Below, in pieces: positions 10,203-17,748 of a DNA stretch of 64,000 nucleotides. The stretch covers positions 1 to 64,000 of the forward strand of contig JAFYEL010000086.1 in NCBI GenBank assembly GCA_017544285.1, read 5' to 3'. This DNA is from Lachnospiraceae bacterium (lineage in GTDB: Bacteria > Bacillota > Clostridia > Lachnospirales > Lachnospiraceae). A program made the translations under genes and the position numbers. Under the pieces are notes generated by a model, which saw nothing but the letters and a program-made list of their open reading frames with translations, was not told where the DNA came from and did no database searches. Every line of letters begins with the position of its first letter. The stretch's first letter is position 1.

Positions 10203-10949
10203 TTATGCTTCCTGCTCGGTTACTTCCTCTTCGGACTCTGCCTCTGCATCATATGCATCGCCGGTAGCGCCCTGGTTTGCCTCGATAACGGCATCTGCCA
10301 TCTTTGAGGTGATGAGCTTTACGGCACGGATAGCGTCGTCGTTTCCCGGGATGACATAGTCAAGCTCCTCGGGATCGCAGTTGGTATCAGCTACGCCCAC
10401 AAGAGTGATGCCCAGAGCATGAGCCTCCTGAACACAGATGTGCTCCTTCTTGGGATCGATGACAAAGATAGCATCGGGAAGTCTCTTCATGTCCTTGATA
10501 CCGCCGATGTTTCTCTCAAGCTTCTCCCACTCTTTCTTAAGCTTAATAACTTCCTTCTTGGGGAGTACGTCGAAGGTGCCGTCGGTAGCCATGGTCTCAA
10601 TCTCCTTGAGACGTGCGATACGGCCCTTGATGGTCTTGAAGTTGGTCAGCATTCCGCCGAGCCATCTCTCGTTAACATAGAACATTCCGCAACGCTCTGC
10701 CTCTGACTTGATGGCATCCTGAGCCTGCTTCTTGGTGCCTACGAAAAGCACGGTGCCGCCGGTAGAGGCTACATCCGAAATTGCCTTGTAAGCGTCATCA
10801 ACCATTCCTACTGTCTTCTGAAGGTCGATGATGTGGATCCCGTTTCTCTCGGTGAAGATGTAGGGAGCCATTTTGGGGTTCCATCTTCTGGTCTGATGTC
10901 CGAAGTGTACACCTGCTTCAAGCAGCTGCTTCATAGAAATTACGCTCAT
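10203..10949 (-). CDS. rpsB: 30S ribosomal protein S2
   Basis: A 248-residue S2 protein, which binds at the head-body junction of the small subunit. The N-terminus [20 protein letters not shown] and the later [18 protein letters not shown] and [18 protein letters not shown] segments are standard, and a short acidic tail ends the protein. The start at 10949 has AAAAGGAG seven bases upstream. It is transcribed from its own strong promoter with a folded leader of about 135 bases and leads into tsf. In Bacillus too rpsB-tsf lies directly after the fla/che operon. Confidence 0.98.
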   Translation of the reverse strand: MSVISMKQLLEAGVHFGHQTRRWNPKMAPYIFTERNGIHIIDLQKTVGMVDDAYKAISDVASTGGTVLFVGTKKQAQDAIKSEAERCGMFYVNERWLGGMLTNFKTIKGRIARLKEIETMATDGTFDVLPKKEVIKLKKEWEKLERNIGGIKDMKRLPDAIFVIDPKKEHICVQEAHALGITLVGVADTNCDPEELDYVIPGNDDAIRAVKLITSKMADAVIEANQGATGDAYDAEAESEEEVTEQEA

Positions 10950-10980
10950 TTTCTTTCTCCTTTTCTTTTGGTTTTGCTTC

Positions 10981-11085
10981 CGCAGACTTCAATACCGCGC
11001 ATCCCGGTGAGCTACCGGACCATTCGCGGCTCCGCCTGCGTGTATCCTTTATTCCCTGCGGTTTCCCACAGGAAAGTAAAAACAA
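10981..11085 (-). promoter_or_regulatory. Structured 5' leader of rpsB
   Basis: Between the promoter and rpsB the transcript can form a nested stem: 11034-11040 with 10981-10987, 11025-11029 with 10995-10999, and 11014-11018 with 11004-11008 around the loop AGCTC. A separate 7-bp stem with a GAAA tetraloop lies at about 11059-11076. No U-run follows, so this is not a terminator. S2 leaders with autoregulatory function are known in other bacteria; the same role here is inference. Confidence 0.6.
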
Positions 11086-11092
11086 CTTGCGA

Positions 11093-11121
11093 ATTATAGC
11101 ATATTTTTATCTGACCGTCAA
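11093..11121 (-). promoter_or_regulatory. Strong sigma-A promoter of rpsB-tsf
   Basis: TTGACG (11116-11121), 17-base spacer, TATAAT (11093-11098) preceded by TGC, so both a near-perfect -35 and an extended -10. It overlaps the last codons of the upstream serine-repeat gene. The start point is expected near 11086. Confidence 0.88.
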
Positions 11122-12006
11122 TATGCCTGCTATCTCCACCTGGGATGCTCCCCTGGGGATCATTTTGTGACCCGTGGTGATGCGTCTGTCGTAGCCCTTG
11201 TCACAGAGGAACCTGTCAAAGGCTGCGGCGTCACTTATCAATCCCGCTTCCTTGAGCCTTGAGGCCACCATGGTGGAGGACTCTCCTCCCACTACCGTGA
11301 TGGAGACGTAGCCGTCGGGGGCCGGAGTCGTGGGCTTTGCACTCTCGGGATCTATCTTGGGAAGGGACGAGGAGCTGCTCGAAGATTTCTTCGATGAGGA
11401 TGTCTCCTTTCCCTTTGCGGAAGAGCTGCTCGAGGATTTCTTCGACGAAGATGTCTCCTTTCCCTTTGCGGAAGAGCTGCTCGAGGATTTCTTCGACGAA
11501 GATGTCTCTTTCTCCTTCACGGAAGAACTGCTCGAAGATTTCTCTTCGCTCTTTTCCTTAACCGGGGAACTGTTCGAAGATTTCTCTTCGCTCTTTTCCT
11601 TTACGGAAGAACTGCTTGAGGTTTTCTCTTCGCTCTTTTCCTTAACCGAGGAACTGCTTGAAGATTTCTCCTCGCTCTCTTTCATCGATGAACTGCCTGA
11701 AGTTTTATCTTCGCTCTTTTTCTTAGCCGAGGAACTGCTTGAGGACTCCTCACCCTTACTCTCGTTCTCCGAAACCTTATCGGGGAACTCCAGCAGTTCT
11801 ATCTTGGGCTTGTCCACGCTCACCGAGGAGCCCGGACTCATGGCCTCGGACAGTACCTGTTCTCCCTTTTCGGTCATGCCAAGGGCTCTGGCCTTTTCTT
11901 TTATCTGTGCGTCGCTCATGGGCTCGGTCTTTGTGGTGGCTCCCATCAAAAGGGCGGTGACCACGATGCCTATACCCAGGCCCCGCAAATAGGAACGAAG
12001 CCTCAT
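11107..12006 (-). CDS. Membrane-anchored serine-repeat protein with YceG/MltG-like C-terminus
   Basis: Residues about 7-23 form a single hydrophobic anchor or signal. The middle is low complexity: three 17-residue units (SSSSSAKGKETSSSKK type) and about five 14-residue units (SSSSSVKEKSEEK type), all Ser, Lys and Glu. The last 65 residues (GESSTMVASRLKEAGLI and GHKMIPRGAS) resemble the LysM-like N-terminal part of YceG/MltG, but the catalytic transglycosylase domain is absent. The ATG at 12006 overlaps the stop of the preceding gene by one base; a GTG one codon earlier is less likely. It stands between the fla/che block and rpsB. The repeat probably acts as a flexible spacer through the cell wall; function is unknown. 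Confidence 0.75.
   Translation of the reverse strand: MRLRSYLRGLGIGIVVTALLMGATTKTEPMSDAQIKEKARALGMTEKGEQVLSEAMSPGSSVSVDKPKIELLEFPDKVSENESKGEESSSSSSAKKKSEDKTSGSSSMKESEEKSSSSSSVKEKSEEKTSSSSSVKEKSEEKSSNSSPVKEKSEEKSSSSSSVKEKETSSSKKSSSSSSAKGKETSSSKKSSSSSSAKGKETSSSKKSSSSSSSLPKIDPESAKPTTPAPDGYVSITVVGGESSTMVASRLKEAGLISDAAAFDRFLCDKGYDRRITTGHKMIPRGASQVEIAGILTVR
11372..11760 (-). repeat. In-gene tandem repeats, 51-base and 42-base units
   Basis: The phrase GAGCTGCTCGA (plus strand) or close variants recurs at 11372, 11423, 11474 and 11525 with a 51-base period, then at 11567, 11609, 11651, 11690 and 11732 with about a 42-base period. Two 51-base copies are nearly identical, which points to recent expansion or to slippage. 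Confidence 0.85.
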
Positions 12007-12839
12007 CACTTTATCCCCTCAAAAAGATCGATCACAAGCTTAACCTCTCCCATGCCGAGTCCCAGCTCCCTGGCAACCTCGACATTGGATTTGCCCTCTC
12101 TGTGAAGCTGGAGGATCATGTCGTTTTTATTGCGGCCGGGAGTCCTGGCCTCGTCCAGAGCCATATCGATATTGGCATTGGCTCTGACCGTGCGCTTCGC
12201 GGGAGCCTTCTTTTTACGGGCGGCCTCCTGCTGCGCCCTGTCTATCCTTGCATCTGCCGCAGCCGAAGCCATGGCCAGCCTCTCGATGGCTGACATGGGA
12301 CGGTTAGGCAGAGCCGATTCCTCGGGTTCAATGGGAAGGGGCACGATGGGCGTGAATTCCTCGGGCTCGGGAGCCGGTGCAGGCGCCTCCTCCCTGATGA
12401 CTTCCTCGCTCTCCTTGATGACCTCGGCGCTTTCCTTTATGACCTCTGCAGTCTCTTTCTGGACATGCTGGGCCTCTCTCACCGTGTTCTTAAGATCCAC
12501 GGATTTTTCGTTCAGCATATCATAGAGAAAGAGGACCTCCTGGTGATTCTTGTCGATGCCGGTCATTACGGACTCGGAGTACTCGCTGAGGGCCATGATC
12601 TTTTCGTTGGTGACCCTGTCCATGGAGCCCTCGGCCCTTTCCACGGCGTACCTCACGGTCTCATCCACCGCGTCGCTTATCCTGTCACGGGCGGCAGACA
12701 CCTCTTCTTCCACGGCTTCGCTGATGGCCTTTTTATCAATGGAACCGCCGCTTTCGCCGCTCCTGCCCTCAGGCAGGAAAAAGCTGATTATAAAGATCGC
12801 CGCTCCGCATATGAGCAGCGCTATTTCCATTCCTGTCAT
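12006..12839 (-). CDS. DUF6115-like membrane coiled-coil protein at the swrB position
   Basis: A 277-residue protein with one N-terminal membrane segment (IALLICGAAIFIISFFLP), a long charged region likely to form coiled coil (residues about 35-150), a Pro/Glu linker, a basic stretch (AARKKKAPAKR) and a C-terminal helix-turn-helix-like end (HREGKSNVEVARELGLGMGEVKLVIDLF). The order sigma-28, this gene, rpsB-tsf matches Bacillus, where swrB, a single-pass protein that promotes flagellar assembly, holds this place, so a similar role is inferred. I start at 12839 because AGGAA precedes that ATG by 6 bases; an ATG at 12857 falls next to the hairpin and lacks a site. Confidence 0.72.
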   Translation of the reverse strand: MTGMEIALLICGAAIFIISFFLPEGRSGESGGSIDKKAISEAVEEEVSAARDRISDAVDETVRYAVERAEGSMDRVTNEKIMALSEYSESVMTGIDKNHQEVLFLYDMLNEKSVDLKNTVREAQHVQKETAEVIKESAEVIKESEEVIREEAPAPAPEPEEFTPIVPLPIEPEESALPNRPMSAIERLAMASAAADARIDRAQQEAARKKKAPAKRTVRANANIDMALDEARTPGRNKNDMILQLHREGKSNVEVARELGLGMGEVKLVIDLFEGIK

Positions 12840-12860
12840 AAATATTTCCTGTAGCATTCG

Positions 12861-12884
12861 AAAAGGGGATTTACATCCCCTTTT
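12861..12884 (-). terminator. Hairpin with A/T flanks between the small flagellar gene and the DUF6115-like gene
   Basis: AAAAGGGGAT pairs perfectly with ATCCCCTTTT around GTAA. Read on the minus strand it ends in four T, then CG. It can act as a weak intrinsic terminator for the fla/che block or as an attenuator, because a possible promoter lies just upstream of it. Confidence 0.55.
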
Positions 12885-12905
12885 TGCATAACCAACCGCT
12901 TTGGC

Positions 12906-12934
12906 ATTCTACCATATTCCAATACATAAAACAA
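12906..12934 (-). promoter_or_regulatory. Possible promoter for the DUF6115-like and serine-repeat genes
   Basis: TTGTTT (12929-12934), 17-base spacer, TAGAAT (12906-12911) preceded by TGG, an extended -10. It lies upstream of the 12861-12884 hairpin, so transcripts from it would cross that hairpin. Confidence 0.45.
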
Positions 12935-12941
12935 GCATATT

Positions 12942-13253
12942 TTACACGGTGAGGTTAAAACCTCCGCCGGGATGCTTTACCACAACCCTCTCCTTGGGCT
13001 GCTCCTTTTTCTTGCGCTTTTGGCCCCCGTCTCCGAAGTAGCTGCCCAGCCCGCCGCCGGCATTCTCGCTGTCGGTCTCTGTGCGCTGTCCCTCCTGGAC
13101 GGTGCTTGCCTTTTGCTCCGCGTTCTTTTCAACCTGGACCTGGGAATTGCCCTGGTCTATAACAGGCTTTGCGTCATCATGCTGTTTTATCGCGGAAAAG
13201 TCCTGCGTGCGGGATACCATCCCATTCATCTCTACCGGTGAAACGCCCAGCAT
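12942..13253 (-). CDS. Small hypothetical protein at the end of the fla/che block
   Basis: I do not recognise this 103-residue protein. It has no membrane segment, is rich in Gln, Glu and Lys in the middle, has a Gly-rich patch (GGGLGSYFGDGG) and ends in a basic stretch followed by VVVKHPGGGFNLTV. It follows the DUF342 gene by about 60 bases and precedes a hairpin, so it is probably the last cistron of that transcript. Such short disordered proteins are common at this position in related fla/che loci; function unknown. Confidence 0.6.
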   Translation of the reverse strand: MLGVSPVEMNGMVSRTQDFSAIKQHDDAKPVIDQGNSQVQVEKNAEQKASTVQEGQRTETDSENAGGGLGSYFGDGGQKRKKKEQPKERVVVKHPGGGFNLTV

Positions 13254-13315
13254 ACATTACCTCCCGGTCATCCGGACATGCCGGTGACGCCTTAAATATC
13301 TTTGAACAGCCCGCT

Positions 13316-14908
13316 TTAGAAGGGCTTTAATACTACCTCATCGTCCTCCAGGGCAAATCTGCAGTAGTCGTAGTTTGATTTAACCGCCAGGGCACCTTCG
13401 GATATAACCACCTTTGTGCCCGGCCATGCCCGGCCTCTTACCTTGACGCAGGCCCCCCGGGTCTCCCTGAAGGTCTGGTTTATCTTTTCTATCTCTTCGT
13501 TGTTGGACTTTATCCTGAACTTGAGACGCTTGATCATCTCGGAATAGTCCTTTGCCTGAGCCATCTGCTCTGGCTCTATGTGCCCGCCCCTGCCCAAACG
13601 CTCACCGAAGGCCCTGACCATGGGCTCAAGCCTGTCGATGTTTTTCTGGGTGGCGGCGTTATCGCGCTGAAGATCGCCGATCTTGCGACGGAGCCTGGGA
13701 TCCGCACCAACCTCAACCACCGTGGTGACTCCGGTCTCCGAGCCCAGTTCCTTGGCCTCTATCATATCAGTGGCCCTTACGGTGCCGCCGATGATAAAGC
13801 CCTTTTTGCCCTCAACCACCACCTGCTTGCCGGATGATACCGTGGAGTGGATGATGGCTCCCGTGTCTATCTTGCCTCCGGCGCTCACCGTGGCATTTTC
13901 GATGAACCTGCAGTAGATATCGCCCTCGGCCTCAAGGAAGCCCTTGTTCATGCCGTTCATGCCCCGGGAAACTATGATACGTCCCCCGGCCCTGATGTCG
14001 GAGCCCTCAACAAAGCCCTTAATATCGACATCTCCGGTGGCGCTTACGGAAAATCCGGCCATGACATTGCCGGAGATCTCTATATTACCGTCGAAGGAAA
14101 TATTGCCTGTGGTCATATCCACATCGACCAGCTGGAGCACGTTTTTGCAGACTACCTTGTCATCTTCAAGTACAACATAGCCGTTGATGTTTGACAAAAG
14201 CTCAAGTCCGTCCTCTGCCACATAGCAGTGCTCGTTGTGCTTGAACTGGACATCCGCGGGCCTGGTGGGACGCATTTCCTCGCCCCTTACATTGCTGCCC
14301 GCCACTCCCGGATCCGGAGGGGTTTTGACAGCCAGAAGCTCGCCAACGGTACACTCTGTGATGTTTTCGATGTCGTGGTAATCAACGGTACCGTCCTCGT
14401 TTAACTTGGGCGCCCCGCTGGGATTTGTATTGAACAGATAATCTATCTTGCCGTCGGTGCTGTCAATAAAGGGCTTTCCCTTTGCCAGCACTATATCGGT
14501 GCAATAGTTTCGATCACGCAGAAATGCGTCGATGGAGTCATAATCTATACCGAAGACAATACCGTTAAACTCCAGGTCGTAAAGAAGCTCCTCACGGTTG
14601 ATGAGCTCGCCGCCCTTGAAGGGCGCATAGAACCTGGCGGTGACCAGCATTGCATCGGGAGAGACGTTCATGATCATCATCTCTCTCTCGATGATGGCCT
14701 TTTCCGGTGAAAGGAAAAGTTCCATATCACGTTCTTCGCTGATGGCATCATCAAGCTCAAGGATATCAAAATAGAAATCCTTTCGCTCAAGATAATCTGC
14801 CGTTTCCTTGACGGAAAGCTTCTCTCCGCCTTCCTCGGCCGGAATGATATGCAGATAGGTGCCGTCCCCCTTGACGATCACCTGAAAGTACCCGTTACGA
14901 CCCGCCAT
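13316..14908 (-). CDS. DUF342 / FapA family protein
   Basis: A 530-residue protein of the DUF342 group, which includes the flagellar assembly protein A homologues. The N-terminal half has mixed alpha/beta segments. The middle (about residues 225-400) is a repetitive right-handed beta-helix with the signature ISGNVMAGFSVSATGDVDIKGFVEGSDIRAGG broken into short turns, and the C-terminal part is a coiled coil followed by a small beta domain. Bactofilin-like polymers share this kind of helix, so a scaffold role is likely. It lies 18 bases after fliA in the fla/che block, which supports a link to flagellar assembly or placement, but the molecular job is not established. Confidence 0.85.
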   Translation of the reverse strand: MAGRNGYFQVIVKGDGTYLHIIPAEEGGEKLSVKETADYLERKDFYFDILELDDAISEERDMELFLSPEKAIIEREMMIMNVSPDAMLVTARFYAPFKGGELINREELLYDLEFNGIVFGIDYDSIDAFLRDRNYCTDIVLAKGKPFIDSTDGKIDYLFNTNPSGAPKLNEDGTVDYHDIENITECTVGELLAVKTPPDPGVAGSNVRGEEMRPTRPADVQFKHNEHCYVAEDGLELLSNINGYVVLEDDKVVCKNVLQLVDVDMTTGNISFDGNIEISGNVMAGFSVSATGDVDIKGFVEGSDIRAGGRIIVSRGMNGMNKGFLEAEGDIYCRFIENATVSAGGKIDTGAIIHSTVSSGKQVVVEGKKGFIIGGTVRATDMIEAKELGSETGVTTVVEVGADPRLRRKIGDLQRDNAATQKNIDRLEPMVRAFGERLGRGGHIEPEQMAQAKDYSEMIKRLKFRIKSNNEEIEKINQTFRETRGACVKVRGRAWPGTKVVISEGALAVKSNYDYCRFALEDDEVVLKPF

Positions 14909-14926
14909 AAAAATACCTCGTTTACA

Positions 14927-15691
14927 TCAGGCCCCCAACAGCCCCATGTATTTGCCCAGCTTCTTTTTCATCTTGGCAAGAGCCTTTGAATGAAGCTGTG
15001 AAACTCTCGATTCCGAAACCTCAAGAACGTTACTGATCTCCTTGAGTGTAAGCTCTTCATAGTAGTAGAGCAAAACAACCTTTTTTTCTTTTTCCGTCAG
15101 AACCTCAAGAGCTTCAACCAGCTTTTCCTTCATTTCGGCCTTGAGTGTCACCTCTTCCGGGGTGTCGAACCTCTGCCTTACGCTCCTGTCGATGGGAGCT
15201 TCGGTGCCCTGGTCAGTGAACTCATTGAGCGAGACAACGTTTGTCACCAGAAGCTGCTGCTGCCACTCGGAGTATTCGTCTTCGCTGATGCCCAGGGATG
15301 CAGCCACTTCCTCGTCCGTGGCGTTCCTGCCGCTGGCGCTTTCGATCTCCTTGATGGCGGTCTCAATACGCTTCTGTTTCTGACGGACTGTCCTTGGTAT
15401 CCAGTCCATTTTGCGGATCTGATCAAGGATCGCTCCGCGAATCCTCAGGCTCGCATAGGTCTCGAACTTTACGTCTTTAGCCGAGTCAAATTTATCTATG
15501 GCGTCTATGAGGCCGAAAATACCGTAGCCCACCAGATCGTCATATTCTACATTGTACCCCAGGTACATGGAAAGTCTGCCGGCAACAAGCTTCACAAGGG
15601 GAGCATATTCAAGGATAATCTGCTCCCTCAGCTCTGCCGAACGGCTTCGCGAGTATTCATCCCAAAGCTTTTTCCTTTTCGCTTCGTCCAT
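14927..15691 (-). CDS. fliA: RNA polymerase sigma-28 factor (FliA/SigD)
   Basis: A 254-residue FliA/WhiG-type sigma factor that directs RNA polymerase to late flagellar and chemotaxis promoters such as flagellin. Region 2 is seen as EYDDLVGYGIFGLIDAIDKFD and VKFETYASLRIRGAILDQIR (core binding and -10 recognition), region 3 in the GRNATDEEVAASLGISEDEY segment, and region 4 as LTLKEISNVLEVSESRVSQLHSKAL, the -35 helix-turn-helix. It lies near the distal end of the fla/che block, as sigD does in Bacillus, so its level depends on transcription reaching the end. No flgM is visible here. Confidence 0.97.
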   Translation of the reverse strand: MDEAKRKKLWDEYSRSRSAELREQIILEYAPLVKLVAGRLSMYLGYNVEYDDLVGYGIFGLIDAIDKFDSAKDVKFETYASLRIRGAILDQIRKMDWIPRTVRQKQKRIETAIKEIESASGRNATDEEVAASLGISEDEYSEWQQQLLVTNVVSLNEFTDQGTEAPIDRSVRQRFDTPEEVTLKAEMKEKLVEALEVLTEKEKKVVLLYYYEELTLKEISNVLEVSESRVSQLHSKALAKMKKKLGKYMGLLGA

Positions 15692-15715
15692 GCCTTCTCC
15701 AAACAGGCCGGAAGA

Positions 15716-16069
15716 TTACTCCTCTCCGGGCTCAACCTCCTCACCGGTTCCGGTATCTTCTTCCGATCCCTCTTCCCCTTCGCCGTCTTCCGTGTCGGCG
15801 CCTTCAACGGGGATGATTATCTCTATTTTGTCAAGCAGTATCTTAATGATGCCGCCTATTATCCAGAAGATGAGCAGTGTGACCAGAATGATCACCAGGG
15901 CTCTCAACAGGTCCATACCCTGAATAAAGGTATACACCGCCGCCACAAGCCCAGCCAGGAGCATTACTATGGCGGGCACGGGCTTTGTCTTGAGATGCCT
16001 GATCTCGGGCTGCATTTCCTGACGCAGCTCATCCTCTATGTGTATTTCCTTTTCATTCTGCTGCGGCAA
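15716..16069 (-). CDS. Small two-pass membrane protein of the fla/che block
   Basis: An unassigned 117-residue protein with a charged N-terminus, two membrane segments (about residues 31-49 and 54-80) and an acidic Glu/Gly/Thr-rich tail. It lies between cheD and fliA with short gaps (about 20 bases each side), so it is co-expressed with them. Its place suggests a flagellar or chemotaxis accessory role; nothing in the sequence gives a mechanism. Confidence 0.65.
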   Translation of the reverse strand: MPQQNEKEIHIEDELRQEMQPEIRHLKTKPVPAIVMLLAGLVAAVYTFIQGMDLLRALVIILVTLLIFWIIGGIIKILLDKIEIIIPVEGADTEDGEGEEGSEEDTGTGEEVEPGEE

Positions 16070-16089
16070 AGTATAAACCTCTCATTCGG

Positions 16090-16575
16090 TCAGATAGTCC
16101 TTACGGGCTTACCTACGGACTTGATTATATAATCGCCGCTCTCAGGATAAAACTCTACGGTACGACCGTAATTTTCTCCCGTGTCCTCTGCAAGGATGGG
16201 GATGCCAAGCTCTTTGAGCTTTTTCTTAACAGCCTGAACATTTCTGTCGCCCACACGCATGAGATCGCTCTGGGACTGGAGCTTGAACATCTGGGCACCG
16301 CCTGCGATCTTTGCCACCATACGGCGTCTTACGGCACCGGCCTTTTCCATCTGCTTTACCAGCTCGACAAGAGCGGTATCCGCAAACTTGGCGATATTGC
16401 CGTTATTGTTAACAGACGTACTGTCGGGCAGCATTACGTGCGCAAGTCCGCCCACCTTTGTCTGAGGATCTCTGATGGCAACTCCAACACAGGAGCCGAG
16501 TCCCAAGGTCGTCACAGAATTGGGGCTGAGGCATATTTTGAGGTCTGCCATGCCGACCTTTATCATTTCTCCCAT
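16090..16575 (-). CDS. cheD: Chemoreceptor glutamine deamidase CheD
   Basis: CheD deamidates glutamines of chemoreceptors and, with CheC, tunes adaptation. The catalytic triad matches the known spacing: Thr23, Cys29 in LGLGSCVGVAI and His46 in GGLAHVML. The 161-residue length is normal. The conserved KIAGGAQMF and later NVQAVKKKL segments are also present. It lies 16 bases after cheC, the usual pairing, since CheD stimulates the CheY-P phosphatase activity of CheC. Confidence 0.96.
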   Translation of the reverse strand: MGEMIKVGMADLKICLSPNSVTTLGLGSCVGVAIRDPQTKVGGLAHVMLPDSTSVNNNGNIAKFADTALVELVKQMEKAGAVRRRMVAKIAGGAQMFKLQSQSDLMRVGDRNVQAVKKKLKELGIPILAEDTGENYGRTVEFYPESGDYIIKSVGKPVRTI

Positions 16576-16590
16576 ATTAACTCCCTTGAA

Positions 16591-17208
16591 TTACATACCC
16601 AATGCCGATAACATCTTGCCGTATGACGGAAGATCGGGAACAAGTACGAAGTATCCGTCAATAGTTGAAAAATCAGTGAATGTGGTTTCTATCATCAGCA
16701 TCTTGTCGCCCATCTCGCCGAACTCGATGGCGGGTACCGACAAAAGAGCTCCTGCCATATCAACACAAAGATCGGGGATCGAAGGGATGATCTTCATGTT
16801 TGTCAGAGTTGAAAGGGAGTTAAGGTAAGCTCCGGTGATGATGTTTCCGATCTCTTTGAGGGCTGACATCTCCATCTCGCTGAAGGAGTCCTCGTTTTCG
16901 GGAGGCATGCCTCCCATGAGCCTGGACACAAGATCGTGAGCCGATTTCTCAGCCATGAGGAACATGATGCTTCCGTTAAGGTCACCTTCTATCCGAAGGT
17001 AGATACCGGCCACCAGCAGCTCCTCACCGCCCATGGCCTCTCCGACCTGGGAAAACTCCAGCAGATCGATCTTGGGAACGCTGATGTCAACCTTTGTGTT
17101 GAGAAGCTGTGCCAGTGAAGTGGCCGCGTTGCCCGCTCCGATGTTTCCGATTTCACGCAGAACGTCAAAATACATTCCGTCTACGTTGTTAAGATCAAGA
17201 TTAGCCAT
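16591..17208 (-). CDS. cheC: CheY-P phosphatase CheC
   Basis: A 205-residue CheC/FliY/CheX-family phosphatase that lowers CheY-P and binds CheD. Both active-site motifs are present: EIGNIGAGNAATSL at residues 19-32 and EIGNIITGAYLNSL at about 116-129, each with the paired Glu and Asn. It begins 25 bases after cheW. With FliY also in the window, the cell has two enzymes of this family: CheC acting with CheD in adaptation, and FliY at the motor. Confidence 0.96.
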   Translation of the reverse strand: MANLDLNNVDGMYFDVLREIGNIGAGNAATSLAQLLNTKVDISVPKIDLLEFSQVGEAMGGEELLVAGIYLRIEGDLNGSIMFLMAEKSAHDLVSRLMGGMPPENEDSFSEMEMSALKEIGNIITGAYLNSLSTLTNMKIIPSIPDLCVDMAGALLSVPAIEFGEMGDKMLMIETTFTDFSTIDGYFVLVPDLPSYGKMLSALGM

Positions 17209-17233
17209 AAGAATTAAATACCCCCGCGCCTGT

Positions 17234-17707
17234 TTATGAAGGCTCTTTCTCGCCGATTATAAGGTGCATGTCCAGCAGGGATATAAGCCCGCCGTTGTTT
17301 TTACCGACACCGGTAATATAGTTGGTACGCTCATCCTTGGAGTCGTATGCCACCTTGTCGATGCAGGTCTCGTCAAGGGTAACAACCTCTTTGACCTCGT
17401 CAACCAGGATTCCGATAGCTGCATCCGACTCAAGCTTGATGATGACTATCCTGGTGATGTTTGTGTATTCATCGTCGGGAAGTCCCATCTTTATGCGAAG
17501 GCTCATTACCGGGATAACCTCACCGCGGAGGTTGATAACGCCCTTGAAGTAGTTCTGGATCTTGGGGACCCTGGTAATGTGCTGCATGCGAACTATGTTG
17601 TCTATGTATTTGATATCTATTCCGTAATGCTCATCGCCGAGACGGATGACCATGTACTGGATCTTTTCGTACTCCACGCCTGTGCCGAGGATGTTTTCTT
17701 CTGTCAT
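17234..17707 (-). CDS. cheW: Chemotaxis coupling protein CheW
   Basis: A 157-residue SH3-fold adaptor that links chemoreceptors to the P5 domain of CheA. The body contains YGIDIKYIDNIVRMQHITRVP and FKGVINLRGEVIPVMSLRIKMG, the hallmark of CheW; INLRG is the receptor and kinase contact region. It lacks a receiver domain, so it is CheW and not CheV. It lies 41 bases after cheA. Confidence 0.97.
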   Translation of the reverse strand: MTEENILGTGVEYEKIQYMVIRLGDEHYGIDIKYIDNIVRMQHITRVPKIQNYFKGVINLRGEVIPVMSLRIKMGLPDDEYTNITRIVIIKLESDAAIGILVDEVKEVVTLDETCIDKVAYDSKDERTNYITGVGKNNGGLISLLDMHLIIGEKEPS

Positions 17708-17748
17708 TGTCTTCTCCTTTCAAATACCTTCGGGAAAATAGGTAATCC

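Noticed and set aside
10981..11040. Transcription terminator or attenuator in the rpsB leader
   Set aside because: The stem is strong but is followed by an A-rich stretch and no T-run on the minus strand.
11372..11760. CRISPR-like array
   Set aside because: The repeats are direct, without unique spacers, and encode an in-frame Ser/Lys/Glu repeat in a protein.
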